A DNA stretch of 64,000 nt from Cyanobacteriota bacterium. GTDB lineage: Bacteria; Cyanobacteriota; Cyanobacteriia; CACIAM-69d. The translations under genes and the position numbers were made by a program. This document shows, in pieces, positions 25,810-33,454 of this stretch; within the stretch, counting starts at the first letter, position 1; each line of letters starts with the position of its first letter. Where the stretch lies: positions 186,001-250,000 of the forward strand of contig JAKRSF010000008.1 in assembly GCA_022402445.1 (NCBI GenBank), read 5' to 3'. The notes beneath the pieces are model-generated. The model was not told the DNA's origin and did no database searches. It saw nothing but the letters and a program-made list of their open reading frames with translations.

Positions 25810-26416
25810 GGGCTCCCGCCAAAAAAGTTTGCCGCCGCCGCGATCAGGGCACAGCCCCCACTCATCGGGGCACAGTCCTCACTCATCGCGCCCCATCCAG
25901 CGACCTTGCATCCATCCCCGCCGCGATCGCCCCACCGATCTGGCCCAAGATCCGGATTCCCAGCCCCCACCCCCTGAAGAGCTTAGCAACGTCATCCTAG
26001 TTCCCTACCCCCCCCGGCAGGGGCGACCCGGATCGCCACTGGGCCGGTCCGCGATCGCCATGGCCTGAAACCGCCTCGGGAACCTAGGAGTGTTCGCATG
26101 GCGGACTGTCCCCCGCCCCCCGCGATCGCGCGGCTTGATTTTGGACCACCGTCCGGATCCCCTAGCCCTTATGCCGTAACGCGATCGGCCCCCTAGGCCA
26201 TGGCAGCCACGCCTCTGGCCCCCCGCGCCGAATCCCCCCAAAATCAACCTTTTGAAGGAGTGCCACAAACCCGGAGGCCCACCCCAAGGGCAATCCCTAC
26301 AGTGAAACCAAAGCAAGAGCAAGCGCAAGGACCGCAAGGCAAAACGCCCAGCGCCGCCCAGTCAGACCCGTAGGCCCCACCCAATCCCTACGGTGCATCC
26401 CCGGAGGAACTAACCC
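25810..26416. other. Intergenic stretch without a recognisable gene
   Basis: About 600 bases between the tRNA promoter and hetZ, with scattered HIP1 sites and C-rich sequence. Frames here encode only Pro/Arg/Ser low-complexity sequence. An extended 5' leader or small RNA for hetZ is possible but not shown. Confidence 0.5.
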
Positions 26417-27643
26417 GTGAACATCCAACTTGCCCCCGCCCCGCCCACCGCGATCGCCCGCCCCGCCGCCCCCACCCCGACCCCTAGCAATAGCCTGCCC
26501 CCCTCCCCCTGCCCGCGCACCGCCCGCCTCGAACAACTGCTTGGGGAACTCGAAGCCACCCTTGGCAGCCGTCCCGCCGCCGCCCGCCGCGTCCTCGGCC
26601 GCACCGTTGATGAGGTCGAGCGCGTGTGCAGCAAGAGCGATCGCATCCAAACCTCCGGCTGCATCGAATCCTGGCAACTGTCCCTCGCGCGGCACCGGCT
26701 CCAGAAGTATATTCACTACTTCCAGCGGGGCTCCCAGCGGGGCCGGACGGAACTCCACGGAACCCTCAGCGCCATGATCTATCGCCACATCACCCCGGCG
26801 AATCAGGCCCTGACGTTCCAGGGGCGCTACACGCTGATCGAAGATTTCATGCAGGCGTTCTATATCGAAGCCCTGCGGGCCTTCCGCCGCGAAAATAACC
26901 TGCAAGGGGACTACCAACCCCGCACCCGCTTTGAATTGGCGGAATATCTGGCCTTCGTGGAGCAGTACGCCAAGCGCCGCATTTCCCTGCCCGGTTGCCG
27001 CAATCAGCAGTTGATCGTGCTGCGGGCCAAGAGCTTCTCGCGCCGGATGCCGCCGGAGTTGGCGGTGGATATTGAAATGGCGGTTCAGGCTCCCAAAACC
27101 GAGGAGGGGGAAAGCCAAGCGCGCTCTAGCGCCATGCAGCAGGTGCGGGAACAGATGGTGGCGGATGCGGTGGATCCGGCGGATGCGGTCCTGCGCGATC
27201 GCATCGTCACGGAACTGATTGCCTATCTAGAGGGGCAGAGCCAGCAGGATTGCATTGATTACTTTGTGCTGCGGCTTCAGGATCTCTCTGCGCCGGAAAT
27301 TGACGCGATGCTGGGGCTGACGGCCCGCCAGCGGGATTATCTCCAGCAGCGATTCAAGTACCATGTGGAGCGTTTTGCACGGATCCATAATTGGGAACTG
27401 GTCCACCTGTGGCTGGGGGCGGATCTGGATACGCACCTGGGCCTGTCTCGGGAGGGCTGGGGGGCGTTTGTGGCGAGCTTGACGCCCCAACAGCAGGAAA
27501 TCTTGACCCTGAAGCAAAATCGTATGGCCGATGGGGCGATCGCGAAGCACCTGGGCTGCACGCCGAAGCAATTACAAAAGCGCTGGTTCCAGATTCTGAC
27601 CCTGGCGTCCCAGGCCCGCAATGGCGATGCCCAAACGGCCTAG
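26417..27643 (+). CDS. hetZ: HetZ-type heterocyst-differentiation regulator
   Basis: 408 residues. After a Pro/Ala-rich N-terminal 35 residues, the protein follows the HetZ pattern. It has SWQLSLARHRLQKYIHYFQRGSQRGRTELHGTLSAMIYRHITP, IEDFMQAFYIEALRAFRRENNL, FELAEYLAFVEQYAKRRISLPG and QQLIVLRAKSFSRRMPPELAVDIE. The C-terminal part contains two helix-turn-helix-like stretches (LSAPEIDAMLGLTARQRDYLQQRFKYH; LTPQQQEILTLKQNRMADGAIAKHLGC) like sigma factor region 4. In Anabaena HetZ is a DNA-binding regulator of heterocyst differentiation; homologues occur widely in filamentous cyanobacteria that make no heterocysts, so differentiation should not be assumed here. I identify it from remembered family sequence. 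GTG at 26417; GGAGG lies about ten bases upstream. Confidence 0.78.
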   Translation: MNIQLAPAPPTAIARPAAPTPTPSNSLPPSPCPRTARLEQLLGELEATLGSRPAAARRVLGRTVDEVERVCSKSDRIQTSGCIESWQLSLARHRLQKYIHYFQRGSQRGRTELHGTLSAMIYRHITPANQALTFQGRYTLIEDFMQAFYIEALRAFRRENNLQGDYQPRTRFELAEYLAFVEQYAKRRISLPGCRNQQLIVLRAKSFSRRMPPELAVDIEMAVQAPKTEEGESQARSSAMQQVREQMVADAVDPADAVLRDRIVTELIAYLEGQSQQDCIDYFVLRLQDLSAPEIDAMLGLTARQRDYLQQRFKYHVERFARIHNWELVHLWLGADLDTHLGLSREGWGAFVASLTPQQQEILTLKQNRMADGAIAKHLGCTPKQLQKRWFQILTLASQARNGDAQTA

Positions 27644-27921
27644 GCCGGTGCGATCGCGCCCCTGGCATGGCCCCCGGCGTGCTCCCTTGAACCGCTAGTG
27701 CCCCCGCGATCGCCGCGATCGCCCACACCCGTCCCCCCGAGGACACCCCCGACCGCCCCGAACCATCGCAAGACTCCACAGCCTTGATTTGCTAAAGTAC
27801 TGACAAGCTCCGCACCATCACCACTTTCTCTGGGGTCACCGCCTAGCGGTTATAAACCGGAGAGAACCCACACCAACACCAGTCCGTTGTTGAGTCGTAA
27901 CTATCTAGGTTGAGAGTCTCT

Positions 27922-28563
27922 ATGAAGTCGAAAGTGTTTTGGGGCGCGATGTCCGCCATTGCTGCCAGCCTGCCCTTGGCGGCTACCGCCGAGCCGTCCC
28001 TAGATCCCTACCTCATGGTGGATTACCACGAGCAAAGCCTCGCGGAAGAGGTGATCTATGGGACCGTCTACGATGGCGATCGCCTGCGGGTGGTGACCGA
28101 TCCGACCGGGGCCGCCCTGCGCCGTAGCTTTGAGTTTCCGATTGATCTGTCGGTGAAGCGCGACAGCAGCATCACGACGAAGACCGTGATCACGGATCGC
28201 TACAGCATTCACCAGTTTGGCGATTGCAATGGCGATAATCGCATTACCCTCGATGATGTGGAAATCAACCGGGGCATTTGCAATTCTCGCTTTAGTGCTT
28301 GGGCCGATGAGGTGCGTGAGTGCATGGCGTCGAAGCCGGTGCTGATCCGCGACCTGACGGGCAATGAAGCCTACATCAACGGTGAGCCCGGTGTGCTGGC
28401 GCTGAATGCGTCTGGGACGGCGGTGTGCGCTCAGTTTGTGGGTCGGGCGACGCCGGTGAGCATGGGCCGCCAATGCACGGATGTGACCGTTGAGTCGCGC
28501 CCGTTCATGGCTCCGACGCCGATGCAGCAGGAGTTTGTGGCTCCGGTGCGTGGCCTCTGGTAA
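27922..28563 (+). CDS. Secreted protein with EF-hand/dockerin-like calcium loop
   Basis: 213 residues. Signal peptide MKSKVFWGAMSAIAASLPLAATAEP predicts export to the periplasm. The body has no family I recognise. Residues near 98-112 read DCNGDNRITLDDVEI, close to an EF-hand or dockerin loop (D-x-N-x-D-x-R-x-x-x-x-D-D), so calcium binding is plausible. Several cysteines (GDCNGD, GICNSR, RECMAS, AVCAQF, RQCTD) could form disulfides. A TTG at 27910 is in frame, but the ATG at 27922 gives the canonical signal peptide. It stands alone and is followed by a hairpin built from two HIP1 sites. Confidence 0.75.
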   Translation: MKSKVFWGAMSAIAASLPLAATAEPSLDPYLMVDYHEQSLAEEVIYGTVYDGDRLRVVTDPTGAALRRSFEFPIDLSVKRDSSITTKTVITDRYSIHQFGDCNGDNRITLDDVEINRGICNSRFSAWADEVRECMASKPVLIRDLTGNEAYINGEPGVLALNASGTAVCAQFVGRATPVSMGRQCTDVTVESRPFMAPTPMQQEFVAPVRGLW

Positions 28564-28596
28564 AACACGGCTAAGGGGGTTGCCCCATGGGCTGAG

Positions 28597-28626
28597 TGCA
28601 GCGATCGCGGGATAGCGATCGCTGCA
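28597..28626. terminator. Hairpin made of two inverted HIP1 sites
   Basis: TGCAGCGATCGC, loop GGGATA, GCGATCGCTGCA: perfect 12-base arms, 33 bases after the stop of the secreted protein gene, followed by TTGCTTTGTG. Likely terminator; both arms contain a complete HIP1 octamer. Confidence 0.65.
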
Positions 28627-28730
28627 TTGCTTTGTGTAAAGCTTGGTTCGGGTGCGATGGATGGCCTAGGGGGCTGTGGGGCCGCGATCGCCGATTGTGC
28701 CGACCTTAAGGTTTAAGTGAAGGATGGTTG

Positions 28731-29204
28731 ATGGCTGCCATGCAAGATCTGAATCCTCATCAACCCTTTGGCATCAGAACGGCCACCCTGGAGGACGCGG
28801 GCGCGATCGCGGCCTTGATGGTCCAGCTCGGCTATCCCACCTCAACGGAAGACATGCAGGCCCGATTAACGCCAATCCTCCAAGAGCCCAAGCAAATAAC
28901 CCTCCTCGCTGAAATTCAGGGGGCCGTCATTGGCATGATCGGGGCTGGGCTGGGCCATTACTACGAGCGCAATGGCTCCTACGGACGAATTTTTACGATC
29001 GTGGTGGATGAAGCCCATCGCGGCCAAGGCATTGGTTCCGCCCTGGTGGCGGCGGCTGAGGGCTGGCTGATGGAGCGCGGCGTCATTTCAATCATCATCA
29101 ACAGCGGTACCCATCGCCGGGAAGCCCACCATTTCTATCAGCGTCGGGGCTATCAGGAAACGGGCATTCGCTTGGTTAAATTTTTGCCCCAAAACCCTGA
29201 CTAG
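28731..29204 (+). CDS. GNAT-family N-acetyltransferase
   Basis: 157 residues with a full GNAT fold. It opens FGIRTATLEDAGAIAALMVQLGYPTS. The acetyl-CoA pyrophosphate loop is VDEAHRGQGIGSALVAAAEGWLMERGV (R/Q-G-x-G-S/A motif) and the end is SGTHRREAHHFYQRRGYQETG, where the tyrosine is the usual general acid. The substrate is not predictable. ATG at 28731 sits after AAGGATGG; another ATG at 28740 is possible. Stands alone between the secreted protein gene and putA. Confidence 0.92.
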   Translation: MAAMQDLNPHQPFGIRTATLEDAGAIAALMVQLGYPTSTEDMQARLTPILQEPKQITLLAEIQGAVIGMIGAGLGHYYERNGSYGRIFTIVVDEAHRGQGIGSALVAAAEGWLMERGVISIIINSGTHRREAHHFYQRRGYQETGIRLVKFLPQNPD

Positions 29205-29354
29205 GGCAATGTTTTTTTCGCGAATTTCTAACCCATAAAACCCTAAAACCCACCACGGAACGCAACAGGGCCTGAATCTTGGCCCAGGACGCGGGCGCGA
29301 TCGCGCTTCCCATTCCTGCTGTCATCTGAAGCACCGTCCTCGAAGCTCCCTAGA

Positions 29355-32300
29355 ATGGAAGATAAGCACCGGAACGCTTTGAGAGGCTCGCCCACCGTGG
29401 TTGCAACTGTCCCCAATCCCTACGAAGACCGCACCCAGTCGATCGCCCGGGAATTAATCCAGGCGACCCAAACCAAAAAAGGCTTCCTGGCCCAAATGCG
29501 CGACCAGATGAAGCTCGATGACAAGCTGATGGATTGGACTATGAGCAATCCCGGCTTGAAGGTGCAATTGTTTCGGTTCATCGACTGCCTGCCTGCGTTG
29601 CAATCGAACCCTGAAATTGCGGCCCACCTGCGGGAATACCTGACCACGGAAGAGGTAGAACTGCCCGATCTGCTGAAGAACTTGCTGAATTTTTCTGACC
29701 CGCGATCGATGCCCGGTCAGGTGGCGGCCACGACCGTGAGTACGGCAGTGAAGACGCTGGCGCAGAAGTACATTTCCGGCGAGACGATCGAGCAGGCGAT
29801 TCGGACAATCGAGCGGCTGCGCAAGGACAAAATGGCCTTCACCGTCGATCTGCTCGGCGAGGCGGTGATCACGGAGGTGGAGGCGCAACAGTATCTCGAT
29901 CGCTACCTGGATTTGATGGAGCAGTTGGCGACGGCGGCTCAGCGCTGGCCCGCGATCGCCCAAATTGATGAGGCGGACGGTCAGCCCCTGCCCAAGGTGC
30001 AAGTGTCCGTGAAGCTGACGGCGTTCTATTCCCAGTTTGACCCGCTGGATGTGGCGGGATCCCAGGCGAAAACGGCCGATCGGGCGCGGGTGTTGCTGCG
30101 GCGGGCCAAGGAATTGGGCGCGGCGGTGCACTTCGACATGGAGCAATACAAATATAAGGATGCGACGTTGGCGGCGTTGAAAGCGGTGTTGATGGAGCCG
30201 GAGTTTCGCGATCGCACGGACATTGGCCTGACGCTGCAAGCCTATTTGCGCGATTCCTACGCCGATTTGCAGGGCGTGGTGGCCTGGGCGAAGGAGCGCG
30301 GCACGCCCGTGACTGTGCGGCTGGTGAAGGGAGCCTATTGGGATCAGGAAACGATCCAATCGGTGCAGAAGGATTGGCCCCAGCCGGTGTTTAACGACAA
30401 GGCGGCGACGGATGCGAACTACGAGGCGATGACCCAACTGCTGTTGGAGAGCCATGCTCACTTGTATGCGGCGCTGGGAACCCACAATGCCCGATCGGCC
30501 GCGAAGGCGATCGCGGTGGCGGAAAAGGTGGGCGCACCCCGGCGGGCCTTTGAGCTGCAAGTGCTCTACGGCATGGCGGACAAACTGGGCAAAACCCTGG
30601 CGGACAAGGGCTATCGGGTGCGGGTCTATTGCCCCTACGGCGACTTGATCCCCGGCATGGCGTATCTGATTCGGCGGCTGCTGGAGAACACGGCCAATTC
30701 GTCGTTTTTGCGCCAAAGCAGTCTCGGCGAACGGGAGCTGAACGAACTGGCCGCCGCGCCGCAACCGAATGATGCGGCCTATGAAACGGCGGTTCCCTTT
30801 GACAATGCGCCCGATACGGACTATTCGCGGCAAGCGTTGCGGGATCCGGCCCTGGCGGCGATCGCCCAGGTGCGATCGCAGTTGGGGCAGCTTTACCGGC
30901 CGCTGATTGCCGGTCGGCGGGTGGAAACCAGCGAAACGATCGCCTCGGAAAATCCCTCGAAGCCCCAGGAGCTGATCGGCAAGGTGGGTCTCGCCAGCAT
31001 TGACCAGGCCGACGAGGCGATCGCGGCGGCCAAGGCGGCCTTCCCGGCCTGGAAAGCCACACCGGCCAAGGAACGGGCGGCGATCCTGCGCAAGGCGGCC
31101 GACCTGATGGAAGCGCGGCGGGCGGAGTTGTCCGCTTGGGTGTGCTTGGAAGTGGGCAAAGCCTTGCGCCAAGCCGATCCCGAAGTGTCCGAGGCGATCG
31201 ACTTTTGCCGCTACTATGCCGACGAAATGGAGCGGCTGGAGGCGGGCGTGGCCTACGACTATCCGGGCGAAACCAACCGCTATCACTACCAGCCGAAGGG
31301 GATCACGTTGGTGATTTCGCCCTGGAATTTCCCCTTGGCGATTCCCGTGGGCATGACCGTGGCTTCGCTGGTGACGGGCAATTGCACGATCCTGAAGCCC
31401 GCTGAAACCTCGTCGGTGATTGCCGCCAAATTCATCGAAATTCTGGTGGAAGCGGGCATTCCCGATGGCGTGCTGCAATACGTCCCGGCGCGCGGCTCGA
31501 CGGCGGGGGCGCACATGGTCAAGCACCCGGACATCCACACGATCGTCTTCACCGGCTCCCAGGAAGTGGGCTGCTGGATCTATGCGAACGCGGCGATTTT
31601 GCAACCGGGTCAGAAGCACCTGAAGCGGGTGATCGCAGAGATGGGCGGCAAAAATGCGATCGTTGTGGATGAGAGCGCCGACTTGGATCAGGCGGTGCAG
31701 GGCGTGGTGGATTCGGCCTTTGGCTACAGTGGCCAAAAGTGTTCGGCTTGCTCCCGGGTGATCGTGCTGGCACCGATTTACGAGGCGTTTGTGGAGCGGC
31801 TGGTGGAGGCGGTCAAGTCCCTAAACATCGGCCCGGCGGATGATCCGAGCGTCAAGGTGGGGCCGGTGATTGATGGCACGTCCCAGGCTCGGATCCGCGA
31901 CTACATCGCCAAGGGCAAGGCGGAATCGACCCTGGCGATCGAGCTGCCGGCCCCCGAGGGTGGCTATTTTGTGGGGCCGACAGTGTTTCGCGATGTGCCC
32001 CCGACGGCGGCGATCGCCCAGGAGGAGATCTTTGGGCCGGTGCTGGCGGTAATCAAGGCGGCGGATTTCGATCAGGCTTTGGCGATCGCGAACGGGACGC
32101 AATTTGCGCTGACGGGGGGGCTTTATTCCCGCACGCCGTCGCACATCGATCGGGCGGCCCGGGAGTTCGAGGTGGGTAACTTATATATCAACCGGAACAT
32201 TACGGGGGCGATCGTGGCGCGGCAACCGTTCGGCGGGTTCAAGCTCTCGGGGGTTGGCTCGAAGGCGGGCGGCCCGGACTATCTGTTGCAATTCCTGGAT

Positions 32301-32363
32301 CCGCGTGTGGTGACGGAAAACGTTCAGCGCCAAGGCTTTGCGCCGGTCGAGGGGTTTGAATAA
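29355..32363 (+). CDS. putA: Bifunctional proline dehydrogenase / P5C dehydrogenase PutA
   Basis: 1,002 residues; oxidises proline to glutamate in two steps. N-terminal half: FAD-dependent proline dehydrogenase barrel with VSVKLTAFYSQFDPLD, VHFDMEQYKYKD, RLVKGAYWDQE, and YCPYGDLIPGMAYLIRRLLENTANSSFLRQ. C-terminal half: aldehyde dehydrogenase with SPWNFPLAIPVGM, FTGSQEVGCWI, the glutamate in IAEMGGKNAIVVDESAD, and catalytic cysteine in GYSGQKCSACSRVIV. No N-terminal ribbon-helix-helix DNA-binding domain is present, so it is a non-repressor PutA. Start could be the ATG at 29355 or the GTG at 29397 (MVATVPNPY). No adjacent proline transporter or regulator. Confidence 0.96.
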   Translation: MEDKHRNALRGSPTVVATVPNPYEDRTQSIARELIQATQTKKGFLAQMRDQMKLDDKLMDWTMSNPGLKVQLFRFIDCLPALQSNPEIAAHLREYLTTEEVELPDLLKNLLNFSDPRSMPGQVAATTVSTAVKTLAQKYISGETIEQAIRTIERLRKDKMAFTVDLLGEAVITEVEAQQYLDRYLDLMEQLATAAQRWPAIAQIDEADGQPLPKVQVSVKLTAFYSQFDPLDVAGSQAKTADRARVLLRRAKELGAAVHFDMEQYKYKDATLAALKAVLMEPEFRDRTDIGLTLQAYLRDSYADLQGVVAWAKERGTPVTVRLVKGAYWDQETIQSVQKDWPQPVFNDKAATDANYEAMTQLLLESHAHLYAALGTHNARSAAKAIAVAEKVGAPRRAFELQVLYGMADKLGKTLADKGYRVRVYCPYGDLIPGMAYLIRRLLENTANSSFLRQSSLGERELNELAAAPQPNDAAYETAVPFDNAPDTDYSRQALRDPALAAIAQVRSQLGQLYRPLIAGRRVETSETIASENPSKPQELIGKVGLASIDQADEAIAAAKAAFPAWKATPAKERAAILRKAADLMEARRAELSAWVCLEVGKALRQADPEVSEAIDFCRYYADEMERLEAGVAYDYPGETNRYHYQPKGITLVISPWNFPLAIPVGMTVASLVTGNCTILKPAETSSVIAAKFIEILVEAGIPDGVLQYVPARGSTAGAHMVKHPDIHTIVFTGSQEVGCWIYANAAILQPGQKHLKRVIAEMGGKNAIVVDESADLDQAVQGVVDSAFGYSGQKCSACSRVIVLAPIYEAFVERLVEAVKSLNIGPADDPSVKVGPVIDGTSQARIRDYIAKGKAESTLAIELPAPEGGYFVGPTVFRDVPPTAAIAQEEIFGPVLAVIKAADFDQALAIANGTQFALTGGLYSRTPSHIDRAAREFEVGNLYINRNITGAIVARQPFGGFKLSGVGSKAGGPDYLLQFLDPRVVTENVQRQGFAPVEGFE

Positions 32364-32476
32364 GGGCGATCGGTCATAGTCACAGGGGGGTGTGCGGCCG
32401 AGGTGCGATCGGCCGTTCATTCTCCTGAGTTATATTTTATGAAATTCAATTTATTACCTAACAGAGGCAGAGGCTT

Positions 32477-32821
32477 ATGGATCAAATTGTGGATAAAATC
32501 GCGGCCCTGGGTGTTCCTGGCCTAGTGCTTCTAGTTGCGATGGCGGTCACAGGTTGGGCAGGCGCAGCCGCGCTAACCACAGCCTTGGCAATGCTGGGAG
32601 GGCCGTTTGGGATGCTCGGTGGCATTGCATTATTAGGAGTGCTTGGATTGATTTCGCAAGGCTTATCAAACTATGGTTTTGAAGCGATCTTCAAAGCAAC
32701 TGTAGAAGAGCTGCGGGAAAAAGGCAAATCCAAAGCCGATATTGAGCGGGAAATTGAGTCATATCCAATTTCACAAGATCTAAAGTTGAAGATCAAGGAT
32801 TACTTGCAGAAAATGAAGTAA
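32477..32821 (+). CDS. Unknown small membrane protein, Gly/Ala/Leu-rich
   Basis: 114 residues: two long hydrophobic stretches (VPGLVLLVAMAVTGWAGAAALTTALAML, then FGMLGGIALLGVLGLISQGLS) followed by a charged helical tail (VEELREKGKSKADIEREIESYPISQDLKLKIKDYLQKMK). The glycine-rich hairpin resembles pore-forming or bacteriocin-like peptides, but no family is recognised. ATG at 32477 with AGAGGCAGAGGC upstream. It sits at the start of an AT-richer accessory region and could be the effector of a toxin-type pair, though no partner is evident. Confidence 0.65.
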   Translation: MDQIVDKIAALGVPGLVLLVAMAVTGWAGAAALTTALAMLGGPFGMLGGIALLGVLGLISQGLSNYGFEAIFKATVEELREKGKSKADIEREIESYPISQDLKLKIKDYLQKMK

Positions 32822-32961
32822 CTCAAATATGGCCACCTAAACTCTTTACTAAAGAATTAGTAAGGTGTTCAATGTTCACTACTTCCTTATGAATAGAAAT
32901 CGACCTTATAGCCTTTACCTAAAATGATAAGCACATCGTGGTTCTGGACGAAGTGAACATC

Positions 32962-33273
32962 ATGAGCCAAATCGAAATTCCAATCAAGCGAATTGCTGAA
33001 TTGTGCGATCGCTGGCAGATCACCGAATTTGCCCTATTTGACTCAGTGTTGCGCGACGACTTTCGCCCCGACAGCGACATCGATGTTTTAGTCAGCTTTG
33101 TCCCCACCGCCCAGCGGGGACTCACGGAAACCCTACAAATCCGCGATGAACTCGAAGCCCTATTCGGCCGTCCCGTTGACTTGTTGGTAAAAGCTGCAAT
33201 TGAGCGCAGCGACAACTGGTTACGCCGCCAAAACATCCTCAATACTGCCCGAGTGATTTACCCTTCGCCCTGA
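32962..33273 (+). CDS. Minimal nucleotidyltransferase (MNT/MntA-like)
   Basis: About 103 residues. The polymerase-beta-type motif appears as FDSVLRDDFRPDSDIDVLVSF at residues 26-46. The paired catalytic aspartates (SDIDVLV) are present, but the first motif begins D-S instead of the usual G-S. MNT proteins commonly neutralise HEPN (HepT) RNase toxins by AMPylation. No HepT gene follows here. ATG at 32962 (MSQIEIP) is chosen over an in-frame upstream GTG. A decayed second copy of the same motif lies directly downstream. Confidence 0.85.
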   Translation: MSQIEIPIKRIAELCDRWQITEFALFDSVLRDDFRPDSDIDVLVSFVPTAQRGLTETLQIRDELEALFGRPVDLLVKAAIERSDNWLRRQNILNTARVIYPSP

Positions 33274-33287
33274 TTTTGGAGGTTAAC

Positions 33288-33440
33288 CATGTCAGCCTCC
33301 CCGATCGCCCAAAACCCAACTAATCAAGATGTGAGGCGGATGCGATCGCTGGCCAATCACCAAAATTTCCCCGTTTGACCCAGTGCTGCACGACCGCAGC
33401 CGCAGCCCAAGATCCAAGCCGATCGCGCCATCCCTTCGCC
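33288..33440 (+). pseudogene. Decayed duplicate of the adjacent MNT nucleotidyltransferase
   Basis: Read in the frame beginning TGC GAT CGC TGG near 33339, this encodes CDRWPITKISPFDPVLHDRSR, aligning with CDRWQITEFALFDSVLRDDFR of the intact gene just upstream. The catalytic SDID is lost, stops and frame shifts interrupt the rest, and it ends before the convergent caspase gene. Confidence 0.55.
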
Positions 33441-33454
33441 ATTGAAATGAACCC

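Noticed and set aside
26297-27118. 273-codon minus-strand frame overlapping hetZ
   Set aside because: Gly/Ala-rich shadow; the plus strand gives a recognisable HetZ protein.
29454-31736. 760-codon open frame on the minus strand opposite putA
   Set aside because: His/Arg/Gln-rich translation without family motifs; antisense shadow of a high-GC gene.
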